Shown piece by piece: positions 16,692 to 26,963 of a stretch of DNA of 64,000 bases. Source of the DNA: Streptomyces sp. SID13726. Lineage in GTDB: Bacteria; Actinomycetota; Actinomycetes; Streptomycetales; Streptomycetaceae. A program made the position numbers and the translations under genes. The stretch covers positions 552,980-616,979 of the forward strand of contig NZ_JAAGLY010000005.1 of the NCBI RefSeq assembly GCF_010548375.1, given 5' to 3'. Position 1 is the stretch's first letter; each line of letters opens with the position of its first letter. A model generated the notes under the pieces. It searched no databases and was not told where the DNA came from. It saw only the letters and a list, made by a program, of their open reading frames with translations.

Positions 16692-18403
16692 CCAGCACAG
16701 GCATACGTCTGCACGCGCCCGCGCCCGGCTGGGCCATCGCCGCGGACGTCGTCGTCGTCGGCTCCGGCGTCGCCGGCCTCACCGCGGCCCTGCGCTGCGA
16801 GGCCGAGGGCCTCAGGACCGTCGTCGTCACCAAGGCCCGCCTGGACGACGGCTCCACCCGCTGGGCCCAGGGCGGCATCGCGGCGGCCCTCACCGAGGGC
16901 GACACCCCCGAACAGCACCTGGACGACACCCTGGTCGCGGGCGTCGGCCTGTGCGACGAGGAGGCCGTCCGGATCCTCGTCACCGAGGGCCCCGACGCCG
17001 TACGACGGCTCATCGCGACCGGCGCGCACTTCGACGAGTCCGAGGCGGGCGACCTGGAGCTCACCCGCGAGGGCGGCCACCACCGCCGCCGGATCGCCCA
17101 CGCGGGCGGCGACGCCACCGGCGCGGAGATCTCCCGGGCGCTCGTCGAGGCCGTACGCGCGCGTGGCCTGCGCACGATCGAGAACGCCCTCGTGCTCGAC
17201 CTGCTGACCGACGCCGAGGGCCGCACGGCGGGCGTCACCCTGCACGTCATGGGCGAGGGCCAGCACGACGGCGTGGGCGCCGTGCACGCCCCCGCGGTGG
17301 TCCTCGCGACCGGCGGCATGGGCCAGGTGTTCTCCGCGACCACCAACCCGTCCGTGTCGACCGGCGACGGCGTGGCGCTCGCCCTGCGCGCCGGCGCCGA
17401 GGTCTCCGACCTGGAGTTCGTGCAGTTCCACCCCACCGTGCTGTTCCTCGGCCCGGACGCCGAGGGCCAGCAGCCACTGGTCTCCGAGGCCGTGCGCGGC
17501 GAGGGCGCCCACCTGGTCGACGCCGACGGCGTGCGCTTCATGGTCGGGCAGCACGAACTGGCCGAGCTGGCGCCCCGGGACATCGTCGCCAAGGGCATCA
17601 CGCGGCGCATGCAGGAGCGGGACGCCGAGCACATGTTCCTCGACGCCCGGCACTTCGGCGCCGACATGTGGGAGCACCGCTTCCCGACGATCCTGGCCGC
17701 CTGCCGCGCCCACGGCATCGACCCGGTCACCGAGCCCGTCCCGATCGCGCCCGCCGCCCACTACGCCTCCGGCGGCGTGCGCACCGACTCCCAGGGCCGT
17801 ACGACCGTCCCGGGCCTGTACGCGTGCGGCGAGGTCGCCTGCACCGGCGTGCACGGCGCGAACCGGCTCGCCTCCAACTCCCTCCTGGAGGGCCTGGTCT
17901 ACGCCGAGCGGATCGTGGCCGACATCGCGGCGGTCCAGAAGGCGAACGGCCTCCACGCGCGCGTGCCGGTCCCCGTCGAGCACCCCGAGACGCCCGCCCA
18001 CCCGCTGCTCGCCCCCGAGGCCCGGTTCGCGATCCAGCGCACCATGACCCGCGGCGCGGGCGTGCTGCGCTCGGCCGCCTCCCTGTCCGGCGCCGCCGAC
18101 GCCCTGCACAAGCTGCACGCCGACGCCCGCGACGCCCTCGCCGAGAACGGCAAGACCGCCGAGCCCGGCGTCGACACCTGGGAGGCCACCAACCTCCTGT
18201 GCGTGGCCCGCGTCCTGGTCGCCGCCGCCCTCCAGCGCGAGGAGACCCGGGGCTGCCACTGGCGCGAGGACGAGCCCGACCGGGACGACTCGGCGTGGCG
18301 CCGCCACATCGTCGTACGGCTGAATCCCGACCGGACCCTCGCCGTACACACCACCGATACCGCAGACTTCCCCCCGACCCGGCAGCCCCTTCAGGAGCAG
18401 TGA
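16688..18403 (+). CDS. nadB: L-aspartate oxidase
   Basis: Flavoenzyme that oxidises L-aspartate to iminoaspartate, the first step of de novo NAD synthesis. 571 residues. It has the FAD-binding VVVVGSGVAGLTAALRCE near 20-37, TRWAQGGIAAAL, GGHHRRRIAHAGGDATG (substrate loop), HGANRLASNSLLEGLVY (second FAD motif), and the C-terminal helical domain typical of the succinate dehydrogenase/fumarate reductase flavoprotein family. The GTG start overlaps the panC stop as GTGA. Its natural partner NadA (quinolinate synthase) is not in this window. Confidence 0.96.
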   Translation: MTSTGIRLHAPAPGWAIAADVVVVGSGVAGLTAALRCEAEGLRTVVVTKARLDDGSTRWAQGGIAAALTEGDTPEQHLDDTLVAGVGLCDEEAVRILVTEGPDAVRRLIATGAHFDESEAGDLELTREGGHHRRRIAHAGGDATGAEISRALVEAVRARGLRTIENALVLDLLTDAEGRTAGVTLHVMGEGQHDGVGAVHAPAVVLATGGMGQVFSATTNPSVSTGDGVALALRAGAEVSDLEFVQFHPTVLFLGPDAEGQQPLVSEAVRGEGAHLVDADGVRFMVGQHELAELAPRDIVAKGITRRMQERDAEHMFLDARHFGADMWEHRFPTILAACRAHGIDPVTEPVPIAPAAHYASGGVRTDSQGRTTVPGLYACGEVACTGVHGANRLASNSLLEGLVYAERIVADIAAVQKANGLHARVPVPVEHPETPAHPLLAPEARFAIQRTMTRGAGVLRSAASLSGAADALHKLHADARDALAENGKTAEPGVDTWEATNLLCVARVLVAAALQREETRGCHWREDEPDRDDSAWRRHIVVRLNPDRTLAVHTTDTADFPPTRQPLQEQ

Positions 18404-18408
18404 CAGCA

Positions 18409-19395
18409 GTGAGCACCGACGACCTTCCCCTCGCCTCGTCCGGCGGCTGCGGCGACGGCTGCGCCTGTGGCGCCGCCTCCGACGGTCTCGACGACGGCTA
18501 TCTGGAGTGCGGGCTCGACCCCGCGCTCGCGCAGCTCCTGGCCGACGCCGGGCTCGACCCCGTCGAGGTCGAGGACATCGCCAACGTCGCCATCCAGGAG
18601 GACCTCGACCACGGCGTGGACGTGACGACCGTCGCGACCATCTCCGAGGAGGCCGTCGCCACCGCCGACTTCGTCGCGCGCGAGGCGGGCGTGGTGGCTG
18701 GGCTCAGGGTCGCCGAGGCGGTCGTCTCGGTGGTCTGCGAGGACGAGTTCGAGGTCGAGCGGCACGTCGAGGACGGCGACCGCGTCGAGGCCGGGCAGAA
18801 GCTCCTGTCGGTCACCACGCGCACGCGTGACCTCCTCACCGCCGAGCGCAGCGCCCTGAACCTGCTGTGCCGGCTCTCCGGCATCGCGACCACCACGCGC
18901 GCGTGGGCGGACGCCCTGGAGGGTACGAAGGCACGCGTGCGGGACACGCGGAAGACGACACCGGGGCTCAGGTCGCTGGAGAAGTTCGCGGTGCGCTGCG
19001 GGGGCGGCGTCAACCACCGGATGTCGCTCTCCGACGCGGCCCTGGTCAAGGACAACCACGTGGTCGCCGCCGGTGGCGTCGCCCAGGCCTTCAAGGCCGT
19101 ACGGGAGGCCTTCCCGGACCTGCCGATTGAGGTCGAGGTCGACACCCTGCACCAGCTGCGGGAGGTCGTGGACGCGGGCGCCGACCTGATCCTGCTGGAC
19201 AACTTCACCCCCGGCGAGTGCGAGGAGGCCGTCGCGCTCGTGGACGGGCGGGCCGCGCTGGAGGCCTCCGGGCGGCTGACGCTGGACAACGCGCGCGCGT
19301 ACGCCGAGACCGGTGTCGACTACCTCGCCGTCGGGGCGCTCACCCACTCCTCGCCGATCCTCGACATCGGCCTCGATCTGCGCGAGGCGGAGTAG
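18409..19395 (+). CDS. nadC: nicotinate-nucleotide pyrophosphorylase (quinolinate phosphoribosyltransferase)
   Basis: Converts quinolinate and PRPP to nicotinate mononucleotide. 328 residues from GTG 18409, which has AGGAG at a good distance; the GTG at 18400 overlapping nadB is too close to that site. The core starts near residue 45 (EDIANVAIQEDLDHGVDVTT). Catalytic and substrate-binding stretches seen are RDTRKTTPGLR, GGGVNHR, LVKDNH and EVEVDTL. The first ~30 residues form an unusual cysteine cluster (CGDGCACG, Cys14/18/20). It is third of the enzyme genes in the pan/nad/coaX operon. Confidence 0.95.
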   Translation: MSTDDLPLASSGGCGDGCACGAASDGLDDGYLECGLDPALAQLLADAGLDPVEVEDIANVAIQEDLDHGVDVTTVATISEEAVATADFVAREAGVVAGLRVAEAVVSVVCEDEFEVERHVEDGDRVEAGQKLLSVTTRTRDLLTAERSALNLLCRLSGIATTTRAWADALEGTKARVRDTRKTTPGLRSLEKFAVRCGGGVNHRMSLSDAALVKDNHVVAAGGVAQAFKAVREAFPDLPIEVEVDTLHQLREVVDAGADLILLDNFTPGECEEAVALVDGRAALEASGRLTLDNARAYAETGVDYLAVGALTHSSPILDIGLDLREAE

Positions 19396-19400
19396 TCGCG

Positions 19401-20198
19401 ATGCTCCTCACGATCGACGTAGGAAACACGCACACCGTCCTCGGCCTGTTCGACGGCGAGGACATCGTCGAGCACTGGCGGATCTCCACGGACGCGCGCC
19501 GCACGGCCGACGAGCTGGCCGTGCTCCTCCAGGGCCTCATGGGCATGCACCCGCTGCTCGGGGACGAACTGGGCGACGGCATCGACGGGATCGCGATCTG
19601 CGCGACCGTGCCGTCCGTGCTGCACGAGCTGCGCGAGGTGACGCGGCGCTACTACGGCGACGTGCCGGCCGTACTGGTCGAGCCCGGCGTGAAGACGGGG
19701 GTGCCGATCCTCACCGACCACCCCAAGGAGGTCGGCGCGGACCGGATCATCAACGCGGTCGCCGCGGTCGAGCTGTTCGGCGGTCCGGCGATCGTCGTGG
19801 ACTTCGGTACGGCGACCACGTTCGACGCGGTGTCCGCGCGCGGGGAGTACGTCGGCGGCGTGATCGCGCCCGGCATCGAGATCTCCGTGGAGGCGCTCGG
19901 GGTGCGCGGCGCCCAGCTGCGGAAGATCGAGGTGGCCCGGCCGCGGAGCGTGATCGGGAAGAACACGGTCGAGGCCATGCAGTCCGGGATCGTCTACGGG
20001 TTCGCCGGGCAGGTCGACGGGGTCGTGGGCCGGATGGCCCGGGAACTCGCCGACGACCCCGACGAGGTGACGGTGATCGCGACCGGCGGACTGGCACCGA
20101 TGGTGCTGGGCGAGTCGTCGGTGATCGACGAGCACGAGCCCTGGCTGACGCTGGTGGGACTGCGGTTGGTCTACGAGCGGAACGTGTCGCGGATGTGA
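19401..20198 (+). CDS. coaX: type III pantothenate kinase
   Basis: Phosphorylates pantothenate, the committed step to CoA. 265 residues of the ASKHA fold: phosphate-1 motif LTIDVGNTHTVLGLF at 3-17, GADRIINAVAA, phosphate-2 motif VVDFGTATTFDAV, GGVIAPGIEIS and C-terminal IATGGLAPM. GGCGGAG ribosome site; the gene starts five bases after nadC stops. It links the panC step with its next step in one transcript. Type III kinases are not feedback-inhibited by CoA in known examples. Confidence 0.96.
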   Translation: MLLTIDVGNTHTVLGLFDGEDIVEHWRISTDARRTADELAVLLQGLMGMHPLLGDELGDGIDGIAICATVPSVLHELREVTRRYYGDVPAVLVEPGVKTGVPILTDHPKEVGADRIINAVAAVELFGGPAIVVDFGTATTFDAVSARGEYVGGVIAPGIEISVEALGVRGAQLRKIEVARPRSVIGKNTVEAMQSGIVYGFAGQVDGVVGRMARELADDPDEVTVIATGGLAPMVLGESSVIDEHEPWLTLVGLRLVYERNVSRM

Positions 20199-20402
20199 GC
20201 GGGTGGAGCGGATGGAGCGGGAGGGCGGGGCGGTCCTGACGTACCGGGGGCGATCGATGCCCGCGCTGGCCCGTCCTGCCCCGCCCCTCCCGGGACACTG
20301 GACACCGGGACACCGGACACCTGGACCGGCATTGGGGTGGCCCGGTCGCGCCACACCCGTCCGGTATGACGAATTTGTCTGATTAGCGCGTACTGTCGAC
20401 GC

Positions 20403-21113
20403 ATGCCCACGCCATACGGATCCCGCGGCGGCATGGCGTTCGGCGCGGAGGAGCTGCGTGTGCTCCGCCGCGCTCTCGCCCTCGCCCTTCACCCCGCCCC
20501 CGCCTCGGCCGAGGACATCAAGGACTGCCATCGTCTCGCCGAGTCCCTGGACGAGGCGGTGCGTGAGGGGGCCCGGTTGCGAGCCTTCCTGGTGGCCGAC
20601 CTCGCCCGGTACCGCGCCGCACTCCCCGGCACCGCAGCCGGCTATCTCACGCTCCTGGAGGAGGCGCTCGGCGCCGGGTACCGGCCCGAACCCGACGACC
20701 TCGCCGCACTCCGGGCGCTGCGCGGCAACCCGGTCGCGGCGGCCCTGCTGACCCGCTGCCAGGTGCTGGCCGAACGGGACGTACGGGCCCGCCTGGCGGG
20801 CGCCACCGGCTCCCGGCGCACCCCGGCCGCCCCGGCGGTCCCCGCCTCCCGCACCCGCCTGCTGGCCCTGCCCGGAGGCCTCTCCACGGGCGCCTGCGCA
20901 GGCTCCTCGGCGGTCGTGCAGGCCGGTCCGGCCCGGCTGGACGCCAAGGAGCCGCAGCGGGAGCCGCGACGGGACCCGGCCACGCCCCCGGCGAAGCCCG
21001 CCCCCGCCGCCCCCAAGCCCTCCCGGCCCATCCCCACCCCGGGCGAGGTCTTCCCCCGCCGCAAGCCGACCCCGCCGCCGACGAACCCGCCCCAGCAGCT
21101 CGCCGCGGGCTGA
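20403..21113 (+). CDS. hypothetical protein with helical N-terminus and Pro-rich C-terminus
   Basis: Not recognised. 236 residues. Residues 1-135 look helical (EELRVLRRALALALHPAPASAEDIKDC, LVADLARYRAALPGTAAGYL in shortened sense) and are probably a folded domain. Residues 140-236 are a Pro/Ala/Lys-rich disordered tail ending PTPPPTNPPQQLAAG. No signal peptide or membrane segment. A TACTGT hexamer lies six bases before the ATG, suggesting a leaderless mRNA, and TGACGA 18 bases upstream of it could be the -35. Its own promoter separates it from the coaX operon. Function unknown. Confidence 0.65.
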   Translation: MPTPYGSRGGMAFGAEELRVLRRALALALHPAPASAEDIKDCHRLAESLDEAVREGARLRAFLVADLARYRAALPGTAAGYLTLLEEALGAGYRPEPDDLAALRALRGNPVAAALLTRCQVLAERDVRARLAGATGSRRTPAAPAVPASRTRLLALPGGLSTGACAGSSAVVQAGPARLDAKEPQREPRRDPATPPAKPAPAAPKPSRPIPTPGEVFPRRKPTPPPTNPPQQLAAG

Positions 21114-21227
21114 CCGGGAGGGGTGGCAGGGAGCCGTAGCGGCACGTCCTCCCTGCTCGCCCGCCCCGGCCCTCCCTTCGCCCCACCCCGCCCGAGTTGT
21201 CCGTGCGGCCCTGGCTACCCTGGACGC

Positions 21228-21392
21228 ATGGACTATGTCTCCGCGCTCGTGCCCCCGGTCGTCATGGCCGTGTTCTTCATCGGTGTGATCCGGGTGATCG
21301 TGAAGACCCAGGGCGGGGCCAACAAGGCCAAGGAGGACGCGGCCGTCGACGCCGCGCTCGCGCGCGCGGAGGCCACCAAGCAGGCCGACTGA
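21228..21392 (+). CDS. 54-residue single-span membrane protein
   Basis: Small protein: one hydrophobic segment (about 6-24, PPVVMAVFFIGVIRVIV), then a charged Ala/Lys/Glu helix (GGANKAKEDAAVDAALARAEA). This organisation is conserved in Streptomyces small membrane proteins as far as I recall. The ATG has a TACCCT hexamer six bases upstream. It is followed by a strong intrinsic terminator, which supports it being a real monocistronic gene. Function unknown. Confidence 0.7.
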   Translation: MDYVSALVPPVVMAVFFIGVIRVIVKTQGGANKAKEDAAVDAALARAEATKQAD

Positions 21393-21409
21393 CCGGCCGC
21401 GCCGCCACC

Positions 21410-21460
21410 GGCGTACGACTCCCCGAGCCACCGCGCTCTTCGAGTCGTACGCCCTTTTTG
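21410..21460 (+). terminator. intrinsic terminator after the small membrane protein gene
   Basis: Perfect 12-bp stem GGCGTACGACTC (21410-21421) / GAGTCGTACGCC (21442-21453), 20-base loop, followed directly by CTTTTTG. This is one of the few classical stem-plus-T-run terminators in the window. Confidence 0.85.
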
Positions 21461-21529
21461 TTCCTGTTTGGCGATGAAAGGGCACGTCCGTCACGCCGAT
21501 AGCGGGATCTCCCACTATTGTGCTGAGCT

Positions 21530-21934
21530 GTGCCTCGCCCATTGGGAGAACTCGAAGACGCGGTCATGACGCGGGTGTGGAAGTGGAACCGCCCGGTCAC
21601 CGTTCGAGAAGTCCTGGAAGACCTTCAGCAGGAACGGTCCATCGCGTACACCACCGTGATGACCGTTTTGGACAATCTCCATCAGAAGGGCTGGGTGCGC
21701 CGTGAGGCGGAAGGCCGGGCCTATCGATATGAGGCGGTCTCCACACGGGCCGCCTACGCCGCCGCACTCATGAACGACGCCTGGTCGCAGAGTGACAACC
21801 CCGCCGCCGCTCTCGTCGCCTTCTTCGGGATGATGAGCGACGAACAGCGACTGGCGCTCCAGGACGCCGTACGCATCGTCCAGGGGCCGTCCGTGGAGAA
21901 CCCCGAGTCGGCAACGCGGGACGGCGGGCGATAG
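21530..21934 (+). CDS. BlaI/MecI/CopY-family transcriptional repressor
   Basis: A 134-residue penicillinase-repressor-type winged helix protein: LGELEDAVMTRVWKWNRPVTVREVLEDL, then the recognition helix region RSIAYTTVMTVLDNLHQKGWV and the wing RREAEGRAYRYEAV. Such repressors are usually inactivated by a BlaR/MecR M56 protease or a metal. No M56 partner gene is adjacent, so the signal must come from elsewhere. GTG start; TATTGT eight bases upstream suggests a leaderless mRNA. argA starts ten bases after its stop but seems to have its own -10 element. Confidence 0.88.
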   Translation: MPRPLGELEDAVMTRVWKWNRPVTVREVLEDLQQERSIAYTTVMTVLDNLHQKGWVRREAEGRAYRYEAVSTRAAYAAALMNDAWSQSDNPAAALVAFFGMMSDEQRLALQDAVRIVQGPSVENPESATRDGGR

Positions 21935-21943
21935 CGTCCGCTC

Positions 21944-22492
21944 ATGTCCGCGAAGAGTCCCTCCGCCGGGAACCCCGAAGTCACCGCAAAAGCCATCACC
22001 GTCCGGCGGGCCCGTACCAGCGATGTCGCCGGCATCCGTCGGCTGCTCGACTCCTACGTCCGTGACCGCATCCTGCTCGACAAAGCGACGGTCACCCTTT
22101 ACGAGGACATCCAGGAGTTCTGGGTCGCCGAGCGCGACGACAACGCCGAGCTGGTCGGCTTCGGTGCCCTGCACGTGATGTGGGAAGACCTCGCGGAAGT
22201 GCGCACTCTCGCGGTGAAGCCCGGTCTGAAGGGCGCCGGTGTCGGGCATCAGTTGCTGGAGAAGTTGTTGGAGACGGCCCGCTGGCTCGGCGTTCGCCGG
22301 GTTTTCTGTCTCACCTTCGAAGTCGACTTCTTCGGCAAGCACGGCTTCGTCGAGATCGGTGAGACACCCGTCGACACCGATGTCTACGCGGAGCTGCTGC
22401 GTTCCTATGACGAAGGTGTGGCGGAGTTCCTCGGTCTCGAACGAGTGAAACCCAACACCTTGGGCAACAGCCGGATGCTTCTGCATCTGTGA
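21944..22492 (+). CDS. argA: N-acetylglutamate synthase, stand-alone GNAT type (Rv2747-like)
   Basis: First enzyme of arginine synthesis: acetyl-CoA plus L-glutamate to N-acetylglutamate. 182 residues, a single GNAT domain without the amino-acid-kinase domain of E. coli ArgA. The match to M. tuberculosis Rv2747, as I remember it, runs the full length: VRRARTSDV, VTLYEDIQEFWVAE, GFGALHVMWEDLAEVRTLAV (acetyl-CoA site follows, GAGVGHQLLEKLL), VFCLTFEVDFFGKHGFVEI, and the C-terminal VKPNTLGNSRMLLHL. The TAGCGT hexamer six bases before the ATG lies in the tail of the repressor gene, so it may have its own leaderless promoter. Confidence 0.9.
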   Translation: MSAKSPSAGNPEVTAKAITVRRARTSDVAGIRRLLDSYVRDRILLDKATVTLYEDIQEFWVAERDDNAELVGFGALHVMWEDLAEVRTLAVKPGLKGAGVGHQLLEKLLETARWLGVRRVFCLTFEVDFFGKHGFVEIGETPVDTDVYAELLRSYDEGVAEFLGLERVKPNTLGNSRMLLHL

Positions 22493-22629
22493 TCGCCGGG
22501 GATTCGGCCGAACGGCCCTGCCCAGGTTCCCTATGTCCGAAACGCACATGTTTCCGGACGGAAGGTCCCCGCCGGTCTCTCCCAGGGGTTTGTGTTTTTC
22601 CGGGAAAAGCGGTTTGCTTTCCGACGTAG

Positions 22630-22641
22630 TGCAGTACTGCA
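22630..22641. promoter_or_regulatory. palindrome next to a -10-like sequence upstream of lsr2
   Basis: Perfect 12-bp palindrome TGCAGTACTGCA, directly followed by TATAAC (22642-22647), a good -10 hexamer, 22 bases before the lsr2 start. The surrounding 80 bases are unusually A/T-rich for this genome (GTGTTTTTCC, GGTTTGCTTTCC). Lsr2 favours A/T-rich DNA, so self-binding here is possible. Candidate site only. Confidence 0.45.
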
Positions 22642-22663
22642 TATAACGATGAAAGGAAATCCG

Positions 22664-22999
22664 GTGGCACAGAAGGTTCAGGTCCTTCTTGTCGACGACC
22701 TCGACGGTGGCGAGGCGGACGAGACCGTCACGTTCGCGTTGGACGGCAAGACGTACGAGATCGATCTCACGACTGCCAATGCGGACAAGCTCCGTGGTCT
22801 TCTCGACCCCTACGTGAAGGGTGGCCGTCGTACCGGAGGCCGTGCTTCGGGCGGTCGTGGAAAGGCGCGAGCGGCTTCCGGCGGCAGCCAGGACACCGCG
22901 CAGATCCGCGCTTGGGCGAAGGAGAACGGTTACGAGGTCAATGACCGCGGCCGTGTGCCGGCAAGCATTCGCGAGGCTTACGAGAAGGCCAACGCCTGA
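22664..22999 (+). CDS. lsr2: nucleoid-associated protein Lsr2
   Basis: H-NS-like xenogeneic silencer that binds and bridges A/T-rich DNA. 111 residues from GTG 22664 (ribosome site GAAAGGAAA). The N-terminal dimerisation domain starts AQKVQVLLVDDLDGGEADET and includes FALDGKTYEIDLTTANADKLR. A Gly/Arg/Ser-rich linker (about 60-80) follows, then the C-terminal DNA-binding domain with IRAWAKENGYEVNDRGRVPASI, in which the R-G-R minor-groove hook is present. The longer in-frame start at 22592 has no support. Overall G+C at third positions is lower than neighbours near the start (CTT, GAT, AAT used), typical of highly expressed genes here. Confidence 0.96.
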   Translation: MAQKVQVLLVDDLDGGEADETVTFALDGKTYEIDLTTANADKLRGLLDPYVKGGRRTGGRASGGRGKARAASGGSQDTAQIRAWAKENGYEVNDRGRVPASIREAYEKANA

Positions 23000-23034
23000 T
23001 CCAAAGGTCTGCGAAGGCCGGAGCCTGCGAAGGC

Positions 23035-23874
23035 TTATGGCCGCGCGCGCCGCAGCCGCAGCCGGTGGCAGCACCACGCCACCGTGTTCACGACGCGTAC
23101 GAGATCGGGGGCGCCCCCACCGCCCCCCAGCGCCGACACCGTCGGCAGCGAGGCCTCGACCTCGCACCCAGGCTCGGGGGGCCGCAGCCATAAGGCGGCC
23201 CCCTGCAGGGCGTCCGGGCGGCCCAGGGCGAGAGGCCGCGCCCCGACGCCGCGGCCCGGGCCGGGAAGCGCCACCGCCGTGAGTCCGTCCGGCCCCGAAG
23301 CGATCAGCCGGCCCGCCCCTGCGCCCACCCCCGGCGTCGACGACTGGCCCGCGGGTCCGCCTCCGCCCCCGAGCGCCGCGCCCGCGTCCGATGCCTCGCC
23401 TCGCGCCGACCTCGCCGTTCCGTCCGGCATCCGCGACATCTCGATCTCGGCGAACCCGCTCCCCGCCGCCCCCGGCGGCAGCGGTGCCTCCATGGAGTCG
23501 CCCGGGCCCAGCGCTCTCAGGTCGAGGGGCAGCGCGCCCCACTCCAGCCACTCCAGGATTCCCGGCAGTTCCTCCGTGCTGCCCGCCGCCATCAGCAGCC
23601 GTACGCGGTCGCCCCGTACCGCCACCGGAGAGCCCTCGGCCAGGTGGCGCAGGGCCGCGCGGCCCGCCTCGGCCGGGACGTCCAGGACGTCGAAGCGGGG
23701 GCCCACCCTCAGACGTACGGGAGATCTCGGGGTGCTCGCGGGCACCGTGGGCCAGTCCAGTTCGTTCTCGTACCACCGGCGGACCGGGTCGTCGGGACCG
23801 CTCGGATCGAGCGGGCGACGGGGGAGCGGGACCTTGGTGAGATCCGTGGTGAGCGGGGAGCGGCTGCCGACCAT
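23035..23874 (-). CDS. hypothetical protein (possible prim-pol-like N-terminal region)
   Basis: A 279-residue protein of unknown function, convergent with lsr2. The N-terminus has RRWYENELDWPTVPASTPRSP and LRVGPRFDVLDVPAEAGRAALRHL, which resembles part of the bifunctional primase/polymerase N-terminal families, but the catalytic acidic motifs are not clear. A Gly/Pro/Ala-rich linker lies in the middle (GGGGGPAGQSSTPGVGAGAG). The C-terminal segment (LALGRPDALQGAALWLRPPEPG; VNTVAWCCHRL) is conserved-looking. No signal or membrane segment. Start ATG 23874 is chosen over long upstream extensions that would run into the clpC promoter region. Confidence 0.7.
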   Translation of the reverse strand: MVGSRSPLTTDLTKVPLPRRPLDPSGPDDPVRRWYENELDWPTVPASTPRSPVRLRVGPRFDVLDVPAEAGRAALRHLAEGSPVAVRGDRVRLLMAAGSTEELPGILEWLEWGALPLDLRALGPGDSMEAPLPPGAAGSGFAEIEMSRMPDGTARSARGEASDAGAALGGGGGPAGQSSTPGVGAGAGRLIASGPDGLTAVALPGPGRGVGARPLALGRPDALQGAALWLRPPEPGCEVEASLPTVSALGGGGGAPDLVRVVNTVAWCCHRLRLRRARP

Positions 23875-24304
23875 GCCGAGTGCAACCGCCGGAAAGGCGC
23901 GAGAGTTACGCTGGGTGCAGCTACGTGTGCGAAGAGTTGCCGAAGAGGGGGCGTGCGGGGGTGCGGGGAGGCGCGAGGTTGTTCGCCCATAGCGGAGGGA
24001 CGGGGGGCGTGCGGCATGGAGTGTCAGTGCGAGCGGGTAAGACATCCCTAGTGGGAGGGGGCGACACGCAGGAAAGGCCGTCTCACGTTCGCCATCGGCG
24101 TACTGGCGAGTGGGGTAACTGCCTGGCCTGCGGGAACATCGTCTCGCACCATCAGGTTGGAGCAGATGTCGGCGTTCGGGGTCAGGAGGCCATCGACGGT
24201 GTCGGCAGTTGGAATGAGCGGTCCCCGCTTGCGGGACTAAGCTGCGGAAGGACAGGGAGGGGAAGTTCCCCCCACTGCCTGACCGCTCTGAGGAGCGATT
24301 AACG
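23875..24304. other. clpC upstream region
   Basis: 430 bases without a gene. It holds a ClgR-type site (listed separately), and an imperfect hairpin at 24221-24237 (GTCCCCGC / GCGGGAC) in the presumed 5' untranslated region. I see no convincing paired -35/-10 in the last 150 bases. The clpC ribosome site is GAGGAG, nine bases before the ATG. Confidence 0.5.
24087..24100 (+). promoter_or_regulatory. ClgR-type binding site upstream of clpC
   Basis: GTTCGC-CATCG-GCG, an exact fit to the GTTCGC-N5-GCG pattern I recall for the Streptomyces/actinobacterial Clp regulator ClgR; the next bases TAC keep most of the symmetry. It lies about 205 bases before the clpC ATG. ClgR activates clp and lon genes in response to proteolytic stress in studied actinobacteria. 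Its use here is inference from the match and position. Confidence 0.65.
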
Positions 24305-26830
<2,526 letters not shown>

Positions 26831-26849
26831 CCCTTCGGGGATGCGCTCA

Positions 26850-26963
26850 GGGAGGGGCCGGTGCCTTCGGGTACCGGTCCCTTTCGCTGTGCCGGCCCCA
26901 TTCGTCGTGTCGGCCTCTTTCGTTGTGCCGGCCCCTTTCGTCGTGTCAGCGCCCTGCGCGGTG
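26850..26963. repeat. hairpin and degenerate ~36-bp tandem repeat after clpC
   Basis: A hairpin GGCCGGTGCC-TTCG-GGTACCGGTCC (with one mismatch) at about 26855-26881 may end clpC transcription. It is followed by two imperfect copies of a ~36-bp unit containing TTTCG(C/T)TGTGCCGGCCCC and TTCGTCGTGTC. The repeats run up to the stop of the convergent NACHT gene. No gene is expected here. Confidence 0.5.

Noticed and set aside
20391..21113. Possible pseudogene or sigma-like gene for the 236-residue protein
   Set aside because: Frame is intact with a normal start and stop; no sigma regions. Kept as hypothetical.
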